NCBI GenBank assembly: GCA_037952775.1
Contig: JBANAY010000001.1
Location: 4,402,001 to 4,466,000, forward strand
DNA: 64,000 nt
Direction of reading: 5' to 3'
DNA from: Clonostachys chloroleuca
Taxonomy: Eukaryota > Ascomycota > Sordariomycetes > Hypocreales > Bionectriaceae
Positions within the stretch are counted from its first letter, which is position 1. Each line of letters opens with the position of its first letter. The translations under genes were made by a program, and so were the position numbers. The notes under the pieces are model-generated. The model saw nothing but the letters and a program-made list of their open reading frames with translations. It searched no databases and was not told where the DNA came from. Shown here piece after piece: positions 22,801 to 34,198 of the stretch.

Positions 22801-25082
22801 TCACCACTCTGGTGGGCACACTCATTTTGTAACATACGGTATCCTGCAATTTCCGCTACCAAGCAAGGCAACTTTTTGCGACACGGCTCAATATTGGAAA
22901 TTATCATGACATAACGCCTGGTTTGGACTTGTTGAGCAAAGCAGTCGACTATCTCGATATCTCAACACTCGTGCAGACAGCCTGATCTTCAGTCATGCAT
23001 ATTTGCAATTGACATTAGATTGAGTCGTGCTATCTTTGGTTGAATGCCAAGGCTTTCGATACTTGATACAAGAGTTGCAACAGACTTAGTCTCGCTAGGG
23101 CCGAAAGATTCAACTATTTAGGGACTTGACACGTAAAGGATCAGTCACCTGGCAATGCTACGTAGGATGTAGGAACCTAGCTATTGTGGAACATTTTCAT
23201 TGATCGCTTCGAGAGCTCTATGTGCGACTGTTCTCAATTTCCACCATATAGTTTCTCTCGGAAAACTAGGTATTCTTACACGACCCTAGAAGCAGACAAA
23301 TCTTTTGAACAAGTCGATAATATGAGTGAATGAAGCTAGCGGCCGAGAGCTTACGACATAATAAACATATCGAAATGAACCCTCCCCCTTTCCACTGAGG
23401 CAGGGATAGAAGGCCCGGGTTTTCGCGGTCTAGGCAGAAAACCCACGCTTTTTCCTTCATTCAATCGAGACCCTAACTCATGATTAACGAGTGATTTGAC
23501 TGACTATTCGCATTGCTCTGTTCATTGAAGCCGGCTGTGACCTCAAGAGGCGGTGCCACGAGCGTTTCAAATGCTTCCTTCACAAATCCTTCTCTTCTCA
23601 ATCCGGTCAATCGCTCGAGACGAGGAAGGTGCACAATGAATCACAATGTGGGTGATGAACCTGTCAACTGACGCGATAACCGCTGTGTGCCACATGCCTT
23701 TGTTGTTGTGGTTATGGGTGTTTTGTGTGTGTACAGCTTCCTTTCTCCCCGCTTCACCACATGGGGGAAGCACTTGGGCATGCCTTATATATAGAGCCAT
23801 AATACAAGGCAGGCCACCAAAATCCCCCCACGACCACGTTGGGACGGTCGGGCTCGGTTTGGCATCATCACATATCCGCTACGGTTCAAAAGAAGACAGA
23901 ATTACTGTGAAATAAATGAGACGTAGGAAGAATGATTACTTGCTTGACAGGACAAGGAAGTCGTTTGAATTGCTTTTACACAGATAGGAAGCTAAAACCG
24001 ATGATGAAGAATGGCTTAACTTTGCAACCGGAAGTGTTGTATCTTCGACATTGGCAAGTATGAGACCTAGATTATCACCCGATGAAGTATTGAGGCATAG
24101 CCCCTTACGATATGATGGCGCCATAGCTAACACTATGTGATTCAGCAGTGTGGTTTTTGACCAGGGAGCCTCATATGGCTTGATTCTCAGCTAGTTGACC
24201 GAGCAGGATATTGAATTACTCATTTTTGAGAGGGGATAGCATGGCTAGTTTTTGCGCCTGTTTACCACCATTCATATTTATCAAGATGAATGCCTTCGCG
24301 TTACTCACAGCACTTCGCCATATCTGATCAGGTCTTTCAAGTGTTGTGTACTGCTAAGATCTATAGCACTATATCCAATGTTTGGTAGACCTGGCAAGTG
24401 GCTGAAATAAAACATGGCACACCAAAGCCTCCACACGCCTCAGATTTCGGCACGATATCAAAACAATCAACCCAGTTATTAATACAATATCAAGCTAAAT
24501 AATACAGCATAATGTGTTCTTTTACTCAATCATTTGAAATATTCTTAATAACACAATGAGGTCTCTAGCTTGCACGAAAAGAGCTCTGGTGTGCTATGCC
24601 TCATTTCAGCTACTTGCCTGGATGATATAAGGTGAGGGGAATCTTACAGCTCCCAAAGTGGAGGCCGTGGATGGATGGGTCGTTACGCACGGCTTCCTCA
24701 CTGTTTCCTAGAACTACCATGTTATACCAGCTTATGGATACCCTGTTGAGGAGATGATTTAGCCGGGGGCTAAGTGTAGGGGTTGACTTTCCCCCCTGGT
24801 AGTTGAGCCACAACCACCTTTTAGCGACTCGGGCCATGATGTTTTGACTACGTGGCTGGAATGTCCCTACTTAACTTATATACAAGAGGTGAACTTAGTC
24901 CATTGAGGTCAGTGATGAGCGCATTGATAGCATACATCTTGGCAACACCATCTGGCTTCTCTATCATGATGTTGGTTTAGACATGGATGGCGACAGGGCA
25001 ACAGATGCCCTTGCCGGCATGCAAAGGGTCATCGCAAACTTGGACACGGGCAGTGTAGCATCATAGGAAGGGTTTTCAGCAT

Positions 25083-25115
<33 letters not shown>

Positions 25116-26729
25116 CCAATTAAATGAAAACCTGTCGCCAGGAATTTCAGCAGACCAAGCGCGAGGATGGGTGAACGCTGGGCTGGAGGTGAAGTCCATC
25201 TGCAGGTGAGTTGTACCTTTATAGCCTCAATCCGACAGCGCGCTATTTCTCAATTCCCCCCTCGACATTTCTTGGGCTCGCAAATAATTCGTAGTCCACA
25301 AAAACCGTACAAACTCGTTAATGAAGTAGACGAGCAAGCTGAACGGCTGATGAGACGGAGATGTTGTGATTCCGGAACGCGTGAGGAGAGGGTCGATGGA
25401 TTGGTGCAAGTGCACACCGCTATGCGGGTTTCTTGGACTAATTACTGAAAACCAATTGAAAACATGCTAATAATCTAACCAAACACTTCTTCAACATGCT
25501 TTACTAAAAGGCTGAAGATGAGCTAGGAGGTGTTCACATGGGTCTAGGACATATAGCCTACCCTATACTCACTTCATCGCGGCCTGCATCAGCGATCTCC
25601 CAAAAAACTTCTTCCTTCTTTCAACAACCAAGCTTCTTGTCTTCATATACTAATATAGACCATAGAATCATGCATTAATTTAGAATAGGGCGCCAGGGGG
25701 TATGGCAAGACATGAAGGGGTTGTCACTGCAAGCATGAGGAGTTTTGATGATGTGATTGAGTTGAATTAAGCGCATACTGGGGTAAAAGGTTGAAGAGAG
25801 AAATGACAGAGGCAACACTGGCTTTGTTCTCTGATAACAAAATTGGCCTTTGCCGCATTGTGAAATTAGTTTCACGGTCAATTTTCTCTTATCATAGCAG
25901 ATTGATTCCAATCCCATCCAAAGGGTTTGTATGATTCTGCCTCTGAGTGCACCAGCAGGGTGCCCTGTGGGTTCGTCTCAGGAGGCGCTTACAGCCAATG
26001 CCCAGAAATTAATTCGTGCATAACCGCGACAAGCTTCTTCTGCATCTCGACCCACGAACGATCCTGCGCAACTTGATTGTCCTTTGCACGACAATGGTCA
26101 GGAGTCAAAAATAGAGTTAATGAGGGAGGGAGGGCGTTGGTGAGTGCCGCTTGGGCTACAGAAGCGCGAGACCTGCAGCAATGGGGCAGTCAGGGGCTCC
26201 GCCAGTAGGAAACCAGCCCCAAGCGCGGAGCGACCAGCCAAGACACAGCGGTCCAGGTCACTGCACAGCGCCTATTGGCCCCCGCCCTACAGGGGTCGTA
26301 GGGCAGATCCTGGTAGCGAAGCACCCGCGCTTAGCACCGTTGCAGCCTCGATGAAACAGGAATCGATGTGCTGCCTCGTCATTGTCTGTTGGTGATAGAC
26401 GTGCAGTGGCTTGAAACCGCTCGATCCACTGCTGCATGCCCTGCGGTCTTGGCTACGGATCTTATTGGTGAATCACAGCTACATTCTGTCAATCTCGTCA
26501 ATGCACCTGAGCTGCCAACCAACAACCAACAACTCCATGCTTTGGGGAGCTCGCCTTCAATGCCTGCTGCCTGAGCTCACTTCTGTTATAAGGGATCTCT
26601 TTCCCCGAAGGTTTCCTTTTCTTCTCCTCATTTCAGATCACCCACAAAATATTCTCTCTTTCATACTTCTCTTGATTCTGAGCAATTATCACCGTTTCCC
26701 ATCAGCCAGCCCTTGAACGAATTGAAATC
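19873..26729. other. gene-poor region of about 6.9 kb
   Basis: Both strands hold only short open frames without domains, signal peptides or consistent splice patterns. No transposase, reverse transcriptase or long terminal repeat was recognised. A TATA-like TATATAAG element on the minus strand near 20030 lies about 150 bp upstream of the repeat-protein start and could belong to its promoter. A 31-nt T run lies at 25085-25115. The stretch may contain degraded elements or a non-coding transcript that I cannot identify by eye. Confidence 0.4.
25085..25115 (+). repeat. homopolymer, 31 T
   Basis: An uninterrupted run of 31 T. On the minus strand it would look like a poly(A) tail, which is compatible with an old retroposed sequence starting above 25116. 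I found no target-site duplication to support that, so it may be a simple repeat. Confidence 0.9.
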
Positions 26730-27065
26730 ATGCGTCTCACACACATCTTTCTCTTGGCGCTCCCCGTCATTGCTTCCACGCTGGAAGACTTCGAGTGGGA
26801 TGAGGAAGAAGAGGAGACCGTCACTCTCACATTTACCTCCACGAGTACGAAATACGTCTTTGTTTACCGCACAGATGTGATCAACATACACATGACTGCC
26901 TCCTTCACCACCAGCATCGTCCCCAGTCAAACCGCAGCTGCCAGCGACAGCAGTGCCACTTCAGCTTCCCCTTCCAGTGCTCAACCATCCCTCCCCAAAG
27001 AGACTGTCCAAGACATCTATGTCGACTCAGATCAGATCGTTCTCGGTCGCCCTTCGAAGCAATGA
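26730..27065 (+). CDS. small secreted Ser/Thr-rich protein (111 aa)
   Basis: The ORF starts MRLTHIFLLALPVIAS, a good signal peptide, and continues with an acidic stretch (DFEWDEEEEE) and a Thr/Ser-rich region. It ends IVLGRPSKQ. There are no cysteines and no domain. The organisation (signal peptide, acidic segment, Thr/Ser-rich stalk) is common in cell-wall or GPI-anchored proteins whose last exon encodes a hydrophobic tail. A frame at about 27140-27290 could encode such a tail (CVILLGLSTGACITILSVAI), but I could not find a clean splice to it. It may therefore be a complete secreted protein or the first exon of an anchored one. Confidence 0.5.
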   Translation: MRLTHIFLLALPVIASTLEDFEWDEEEEETVTLTFTSTSTKYVFVYRTDVINIHMTASFTTSIVPSQTAAASDSSATSASPSSAQPSLPKETVQDIYVDSDQIVLGRPSKQ

Positions 27066-27709
27066 TCGCCACCTCCAACCTACCTTGATGTGAGGCAACC
27101 CTCACCTTTTCACCTCTTTTCGATTGAATAATCCGGTGGACGCTTCTTGTCAGCTGGCCCTGGCGGCTACTCTTCTCCACAACTTCTCAAGCATTGCGTC
27201 ATCTTGCTCGGTTTGAGTACCGGTGCTTGCATCACCATCCTTTCGGTTGCCATCATCTTTGACCTGGGCGGCACCCCAGAAACGTCCTGATGATCCGGGT
27301 GAGGGATATCCCTCTGCTCGCCTGCCGCATTTGAAGCCTATTCCCCTCTTAATTATTTCTGTATATAGTTCAGCCTTGGAAAAAGGCACTGGGGCAATAA
27401 ATGGGCACACACACTATATTAGACCTACCTGGCTATTGGCAGCCATTTGAAACTTGAATCATTCCGTTAGGTTAAACAAACTCCTCAAGAGCGATCAATA
27501 GAAAGCTAAGATATCACACGATGCAATGCATTCACGCATTGTCTCATCGGATTGTGTCGCAATCAGTGTGTTGAAAAAGCGTGTTTTGAATGTTGGTCGT
27601 TGTAACTACCGAACTCCCACTACTTCCATTTCGTAAGAGAGGCCAGAACTGTGTGACCGACAACTTATATTCCGTATTACATTATCATTCTAATCAGATA
27701 CAAGGGGCT
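27066..27709. other. intergenic, with a possible hydrophobic exon
   Basis: Between the small secreted protein and the convergent glycosyltransferase gene. One plus-strand frame ending with TGA near 27290 encodes a membrane-helix-like segment that might be the missing last exon of the upstream gene. Nothing else is seen. Confidence 0.35.
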
Positions 27710-28978
27710 TCAAGTTTCAAACCCATAATTCCAAAGCTTTTTCGTGGGCCCTCCCTTTTCCGAGCTTCCGCGCACCCCGACATGCTGGAACACGCTCGGC
27801 TCCATCGCCCACCTTTTGAGGTTCAGCTCGTCGGCGACAATCTCGATAAAAGAGTCGCCGGGGGCATGGTGTGGTGGCGCCCTCAGTCTATCCTCTAGCA
27901 TATCCAGCTGATGTGCTGGAAACGCTAGGCCCTGTGCGCAGCAGCCGTAGTTGTTCATTTCTCGGATGCCCTCGGACCTGGGTATGACTGTGACGCGACC
28001 GGCTAGGAAGAACAGCGTCGTGAAGGCTATGAACCAAAGGTGGAATCGGATGATGGAAGCCGTATGGTATGGTGATTGCTTCTTGGTGTGTCGGCCCCAG
28101 AGGGCTCGACCCAGTAGGACGATGCCAGCGACGAGGGCGTAGAAGAGAAGGACTCGAGGAAGGTATATGTGCCACTCCTCTGCGTTCCACCCAAGATAGA
28201 GTTCAGTGTAGAAGAGCCGAAGGTAAAGCCAATCATCGGGAGTGGGCGAAGCCTCCAGAAGGTGAAGCGCATTATCCAACCTCGAGTACCAATCTCGAGA
28301 GGCGATGATGTCGTCTTCTACTAGCAGAAAGTAGTCCGCACCTTGTTTCTGGCATGTCGCCATCAATGTGGCATAATCCATCTGCACATGTTCGTTTCGC
28401 TCGGCGCCCTCGCTAGGCTTACTATCGTTGATGTATTTGTAGGTATCGGGGCTGAGGTATTTTGGAACGGGAGAGTAGAGGAGGACCTCGTCAACCATGT
28501 TTGAGAGCCATGACTGGCCAAAGGCGGGGTTTGCTTTGGGGTTCTCTTCGGTGATGAGAATGATGATATGGAGTGACTTTCGTTCGTCTGGGGACAGAGT
28601 GTCGACAAGGGACGCGATGGTTCGTGGCAGGAACTGTTCCTTCTCTCGTCCTTTCGTGGGTATTCCTACACAGATCCGCGTGGCATTGTAGTTGTCTAGG
28701 TAGGCGTAGTTCGGGTGTGTTTCGTGTTGGAGATCAGGCTGCTGGGACGTTGCTGATGCCGTTAGTGCCCTCTGAATGAATTCATCGGCCTCAAACTCCC
28801 TGACGGCTGAATACAGTGGCCTAGAAGCTTTCTCATAGTCGAAGAAGAAGGAGCCGGGATCTCTCCAGGAGTAGAGAGCGGCGAGTTGGAACAGTATGAG
28901 CCATAAAGCCGCAAGGGTAACATCCACCAACGGTGGTCTGGCACTTGACAGTCTTTTGATAGTGGAAAGGAGGGCCAT
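27710..28978 (-). CDS. PGAP4-like (TMEM246-like) integral membrane glycosyltransferase
   Basis: Intronless 422-aa gene. It has an N-terminal membrane anchor (VDVTLAALWLILFQLAAL), then a GT-A-type domain beginning RICVGIPTKGRE. A DxD-like metal motif follows in YFLLVEDDIIASRDWY, and PDDWLYLRLFYTE is typical of the MGAT4/PGAP4 group. Two closely spaced hydrophobic helices (VLLFYALVAGIVLLG and FHLWFIAFTTLFFLAG) interrupt the catalytic domain. It then resumes with NNYGCCAQGLAFPAHQLDML and ends with VFQHVGVRGSS. An insertion of paired helices inside a GT-A fold is the hallmark of PGAP4, which adds GalNAc to GPI anchors in the animal Golgi. Fungal relatives are uncharacterised, so a role in modifying GPI anchors or glycans is inference. 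The gene looks intact. Confidence 0.8.
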   Translation of the reverse strand: MALLSTIKRLSSARPPLVDVTLAALWLILFQLAALYSWRDPGSFFFDYEKASRPLYSAVREFEADEFIQRALTASATSQQPDLQHETHPNYAYLDNYNATRICVGIPTKGREKEQFLPRTIASLVDTLSPDERKSLHIIILITEENPKANPAFGQSWLSNMVDEVLLYSPVPKYLSPDTYKYINDSKPSEGAERNEHVQMDYATLMATCQKQGADYFLLVEDDIIASRDWYSRLDNALHLLEASPTPDDWLYLRLFYTELYLGWNAEEWHIYLPRVLLFYALVAGIVLLGRALWGRHTKKQSPYHTASIIRFHLWFIAFTTLFFLAGRVTVIPRSEGIREMNNYGCCAQGLAFPAHQLDMLEDRLRAPPHHAPGDSFIEIVADELNLKRWAMEPSVFQHVGVRGSSEKGGPTKKLWNYGFET

Positions 28979-31514
28979 TTTTAAGGACGTTGGGAAAGTA
29001 CCAGGTGTCTTTCCACGTGTGAGGAGAGAATTGCTTTACATGCTAATCGTCGCGCTCCCTTCTAGATTTGAACATAACTGAAGTACCTAGGGGCATTGTG
29101 TTGATGATTCTATTTTAGTATCAGGGCTGACGATCACTGGATTACAATTTGTTTACAATATACCCGGATTCATTTCTCAGAACATAAGTACCCATTATCA
29201 GTGGGACATCGGTAGGGAATGGTACCCGCTTGGGATTTTTGGTTCCAATATCGAGGTTAATTCTGGGCATATTTCCAGATCTGAACATTTTGTTCACAGC
29301 AGAATTTGCCCAAAAGGGGACAAATTGACCTACTGGCCCAGCATGGAAGGCTAGCGAGGAAGCCATGGTGGTATTCTACTCAAGAAGTAGGCGGTGTATG
29401 GGTAGATCATGGCAGTGCATGTTTCATATGTTACAATCGAGTGAACACGAGCCCTTAAGCCTAATCATTAGTTCCAAAAGGTGAATTCCCTCATTTGTAT
29501 TGTCGTGGATTTCCACGAGCTGGCTCACGCGCCCATCGATGGGGCTCCATAATCCATCAAAACGTGCCAAGGCCGAAGGCCCCCACCACGCCAGACTGTC
29601 GTTGCCCAATTAACAACGTAGAATGTCCCGATATCCGAGCAGATTTCTTGGCTGGGATCTTTTGCGGTAAGTAGTCGGCGATCGCGGGAGGCAGGGCATG
29701 CATGTATCCCACCGGCAAAGGCTGATATCCCCACGGCGTTTCAGCATCCTTCGTCATGGCATGAGTATTGAAAGGTCCTTTGCGGGAGCTAAACTATATG
29801 TTGAAGTTAAATAATTGCTTACATTCCACAAAACAAAACGGGTAAAAAAGCTGCACCAGAGGCTGCAGGAACCGAAGTACCAAAGGAGGAGGAAGCGGAA
29901 AGATAGCCCGTTGGGTAGAACCTGTGAGCGTCTAGCACAGTTGAGTAGAACCTTAGTTGTTCACAGCCAGGGAAATTGGATTGACTAATTTGAGTCATTA
30001 ACACGGTTCACGGTCAGTCACTCTCATGGACTTTATGCAGCCACTGTAAGGGGCAACCGCCGAAGCCCATTGTGTAGGCATTCCGCTTTCATCCGGTGAA
30101 ATATCTTGGGTGATTCGTATACTGAAGACAGAAATAACTTTCAAGCACTTTCAGTATTAATATTCATCTTCTCACGGCCTCGCTGCTCCTACGTAGTCAA
30201 TCCTGCTAGATTGGGGCTGTGCTGTGTTTCCAGTTCCAAGGTAGGAAATCAGCCGTTCTCGAATGGATCCTCCCAATGCGTCGTGGTCGTCTCAGCTATT
30301 ACATAAAAGCCCAGTTGTGGGGGGATCTTCAGTCTAAGCTAGTTGAAACTCTTACCAAGCCATCACCAACACTGGCATGCCCAATAGCTCTGAACAGGCG
30401 CGTCGTGAAGTCTGACAGTGGGGAGCTCACTCACGAGAATTAAATGGGTTCATTGTGGCAGTGGCATTCCAACATGCTTAAAGATTGAATCGCGATGGAG
30501 AAGGCTACTTGGCACTTGATTGGGCTGCAGGGTTCACCATCCTCTTCATCCCTGCAGCAAGCCCGAAACCCTGGACAGACAGATCATTCTATACGCCGGG
30601 GCTGTGCAACGGCGGAGAGACCGCCTTTGGTACAGTACTGAGTGAATTTACCACCTAAATTTCCGTACAACATACATATATATCCAGGAATAAAGGTGGC
30701 GTGGTTGTTACACTAGGATCTTAACATGTGAACACTCGCGTGGTCCCAATTCTACACAGATAATTTGAATGCTCTTTGCATGTCTCTAATACTGGTTTGC
30801 AGATCTTACCAAGCCCGCCAAATGGCTCGGGATATGAGTTTATGTCTAGGCCAGACTGCCAAAGTCGATTAAAAGTCGCGTGTGTGGTCGCTGTAGCCGA
30901 GTTCACATTAACTGGCCTGACGTTTCTTGCCTTTATCTTCTTGGAGAACGAAGATAATGGTTGCACTAGATGACTGAAACAGTGTTGCCAATATGGAATG
31001 CCTAGTCCACAATCGAATTCTAACCTCTTATCTATAACTGCCAACGGTACGCATCGTGTGTTATTCGGTAAGCTCCATCACCGTCGTTTTCGAACAATTT
31101 GCTTTTCTTTTACAAGAGCTCGAGTCGGGGATGTTTTACGACCAGCTTGCACACAGTTTCCCCCATTCCACCACGGAGTCTTGTGTTTTCTGTCAATCTA
31201 GTGATGCTATCATGAGTGGTTACATATTTATCTATTTTCTAATGGAACTGCTTCGCAATGCAACGAGGGAAGGACATAATAGGAAAGAAAAATTCGATCG
31301 AATTATTTTAATTACTTCCCGTAATCATCCTCACGTGCTTAGGTTCGCGTGAGCCTCGGACTAGACTAGAAGAATCTCCACCTAGCATCATCGGCCACTC
31401 CCTTTTCCGGCTATGATCAGGATCTATTGACCGGCCAATGAAGAGTATCCATACCAAAAAGACATTATGCGTCTCAGGTATTGATCAAAGAGATCGGCAA
31501 ATTCTTCCTCAACC
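28979..31514. other. intergenic, about 2.5 kb
   Basis: This probably contains the promoters of the divergent PGAP4-like and bZIP genes. Short open frames on both strands lack domain or splice support. No element is recognised. Confidence 0.4.
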
Positions 31515-32501
31515 ATGACCGGATCCGACGGAAGCGCCTCGGATAGGCTGTTGCGGTCGGTTGGTGCTGGAACGCTGGCCATCGGACATAACGAAAGACG
31601 AGGCCTGCCCATGGTGAGATTGGAAGACATGGCAAAAAAGACCGGGCTACTTAAGCCTGAGGAAGACTGGACCGGCGTCACCGATCCAAAAATGAGACGG
31701 AGATTACAGAATCGGATCAACTACCGGGCTTGGAGTAAGCATGTTCACACCGCCTGTTTTTACGACTCTTTAACTGATGATAAACTAGAGAGGAGGCAGA
31801 ACATGAGGCTTTATTCCAATGGTTCCACCAATACCAGTTCAGTGAATGAGACGACGAGTATACCTCTCATAAAGATGACAGACAAACTTATTTCCACACT
31901 CTGCTCTTCATCACTGATCACTATTGAGGCTCGAATGGCCGATTTTGAACGTGCCGCTGTCTACGCCTATACATCCGGATCCCCTGGAATAGATCTTCTT
32001 TTCAAGAGTCAGTTCAATGTGGTGAGAGGGCTGTTCATGAACATGGCAGCTATTGGGTACAGCCAAAGTCTATTCACGGACGCCTCCGGGACCGTCTCGG
32101 ATACGACCATCTCTCCTCTTACTATCCCGGGGGCTACACTGGTAGTCTCATCAATGGCAAGCTACCTGCGGCCGACCTCGCTGCAGCTTACGGTGAAGCA
32201 TCACCCTTGGATTGACCTGTGGCCATTTCCAAGAATGCGCGATAATATACTGAATCTTGGAGAGGAATATGACGACACCGAGCTATGCCTTGATCTAGTT
32301 GAAGACTACTGTGGGCCCAGCGGGATGTCTGGATTTAGAGTCTGGGGTGACCCGTGGAACCCGGAGAACTGGGGAATCAGTGAAGAATTCTTGACGGAAT
32401 GGGGCTGGGTTGTCGCCGGTTGCCGTGAACTGTTGATTGCTACGGACTACTGGAGGGAGAGGCGAGGAGAGCAGGCACTATTCCATCTATCTACAATATG
32501 A
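31515..32501 (+). CDS. bZIP-like transcription factor with DUF3425 domain
   Basis: Exons 31515-31734 and 31789-32501. The 54-nt intron (GTAAGC ... CTAG) is a multiple of three, so the frame also reads through it unspliced. Spliced, the basic region becomes RRRLQNRINYRAWKRRQ, as in fungal bZIP/DUF3425 proteins (EDWTGVTDPKMRRRLQNR). The C-terminal DUF3425 region shows its usual blocks: LTVKHHPWIDLWPFPRMRDN, LCLDLVEDYCG, a GDPWNPENWGISEEF-type block, and EWGWVVAGCRELL followed by YWRERRGE. It is probably a nuclear DNA-binding regulator whose targets may include neighbouring metabolic genes, but nothing in the sequence proves this. No damage is seen. Confidence 0.85.
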   Translation: MTGSDGSASDRLLRSVGAGTLAIGHNERRGLPMVRLEDMAKKTGLLKPEEDWTGVTDPKMRRRLQNRINYRAWSKHVHTACFYDSLTDDKLERRQNMRLYSNGSTNTSSVNETTSIPLIKMTDKLISTLCSSSLITIEARMADFERAAVYAYTSGSPGIDLLFKSQFNVVRGLFMNMAAIGYSQSLFTDASGTVSDTTISPLTIPGATLVVSSMASYLRPTSLQLTVKHHPWIDLWPFPRMRDNILNLGEEYDDTELCLDLVEDYCGPSGMSGFRVWGDPWNPENWGISEEFLTEWGWVVAGCRELLIATDYWRERRGEQALFHLSTI

Positions 32502-32520
32502 CCAGCTTGGTATGACCACT

Positions 32521-33655
32521 TCATTCGTTGACCAAGACATACCGATATTTTGGCTTTCCAGCATCCATCTTAAGAAGCGCTTCGTTAATGTTGGTCATGG
32601 GGAAATCCTGAAGCCATGGCTTGACCTCGTCTCCGTCGGAACTCCGATGAATGATCCGGTCTTTTTGACCCTTCTCATGATCATATGAACCTGTGGGTTG
32701 AAAGTGACGGAGAGACTCTCGGGCACGCCGACCTGGATCAATATCCCGTCATTGCGCACAAGTCCCAAGTAATCCTGAATAAGCACCTATTTTGTTCAGT
32801 ACAGCCGCGGCTTTGAGGAAGGAGAACAGGATCTTACCTTGGACAACGGGGTAGTTGACAGGACAATGTCAAAGGATCTAGCGTGGTCCGAAGCCCAGTT
32901 CGACTCCTCGTCAGTCGCAAGAATGCCATCGGCACCCATAGAAATGGCATCAGCCATCTTGGCGGAAGTACGCGAGATGACAGTCACCTTATCAGCACCT
33001 AGAGCCTTCGCCCAAAGAACGCCAAAGTGGCCCAGTCCTCCCATGCCCACGATGCCCACGCTTTCCCCAGGGCGGCGCCCGTGGTGTCGTAACGGCGAGT
33101 AAGTGGTGATGCCACCGCACATCATCGTGGCCGCGTCGGCAGAGGAAACACCCTCTGGGATTTTGATAACAAAATGCGAAGGGCAGCGATGATAGAGTGC
33201 GAAGCCTCCATAAACAACACCGCCATTGAAATGATGGCCGCCAAAGGTACCGACTTGCTTGGTGCAGTACTGATCGTCGCCGGAGTCACAATACTCGCAG
33301 TCCCCGAAACGGCCGAGGCACGCATCAGCCTGGGAACCAACAGCGACACGGGCGCCGACTTTGACATCACCAGTGGCGCTGGTGCCCACACGCACGACAA
33401 TGCCAGCAATCTCATGCCCAGCGATGCACGGGTAGACAATGGGGCAGGCAGAGTGGGTGTTAGATATCGGGAACTAACCCAGTGACTCCTTATCATGGAC
33501 AAGTCGTTTGCGCAGATACCACAGTGAGTTACTTGGATATCGATATCAGTCTCTTCCCAAGGCTTGGGCCCAAACTCGGCCCAACGAAGGTTCCCATCAG
33601 CTGAGGCAGGGCTGTCGCCCACCCAGCCTTCGAACTTGTAATCTTTTTGAGCCAT
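32521..33655 (-). pseudogene. zinc-dependent alcohol dehydrogenase (cinnamyl-ADH-like, NADP) pseudogene
   Basis: The parts occur in the order of a medium-chain ADH. The N-terminus starts MAQKDYKFEGWVGDSP, followed by THCGICANDL with the catalytic-zinc Cys. A GHEIAGIVVRVGT block follows in another frame. The structural-zinc region is CEYCDSGDDQYC, and the cofactor fold is GESVGIVGMGGLGHFGVLWA. An intron with good ends leads to VLIQDYLGLVRNDGILIQVG. Between the first two blocks a GTTAGT donor is present, but no AG occurs where the acceptor should be. Near 32640 an internal deletion removes the usual segment after GSFIGVPTE and shifts frame; the family C-terminus (EVKPWLQDFPM ... YRYVLVNE) is found in the new frame, ending at 32521. 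The gene is therefore probably dead. Its family reduces aromatic or aliphatic aldehydes. Confidence 0.75.
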
Positions 33656-34198
33656 TGTTACGCTTGAGGAAAATCTTTATATTGGGCGCTGTGTCGAGTT
33701 GCTTTTCAGTTGCTCTTGGGCTGACTTAAGGGGATGCGAGTTGATAGACATAACCTCTCCTTCTGTACTTGATGAGGGTTTGATCTAACTCCGATTATGT
33801 CCGCTTAACTGCCTTCCTATGACCATTTCATACTCACTTCCCCCATGCATTCTTTTCGTTTGGTCCTCATAAGATATCTAACCCCCGGACTCTTGTGAAA
33901 GCTATGACATGGGTATGGTCTGACCTCCCCACTTGGCGCTAAGTAGGTTGCATATTGTGGGGGCCAAGTCCGGAGTATCGGGCATGTGTACGGAGCATGC
34001 CGATAACTATCGAATATTCTTGCCCTTCCCATTAGAATCTAGCTGCATGGTAAGCTCTGTTCTAACAGCTCCTATTATCACGAATTCTCGAGTAAAGTGG
34101 TACGAGCAGTTCGTTTCTTTTCACTACTTGTGTTTCATCTTCTACCTCTGTTATCTTGACCTCTTTCTCTAGTCCCTACGTATCCCGGCGTATCACAT
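33656..34198. other. intergenic
   Basis: Upstream of the ADH pseudogene and downstream of the carboxylesterase stop. No feature is recognised. Confidence 0.4.
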
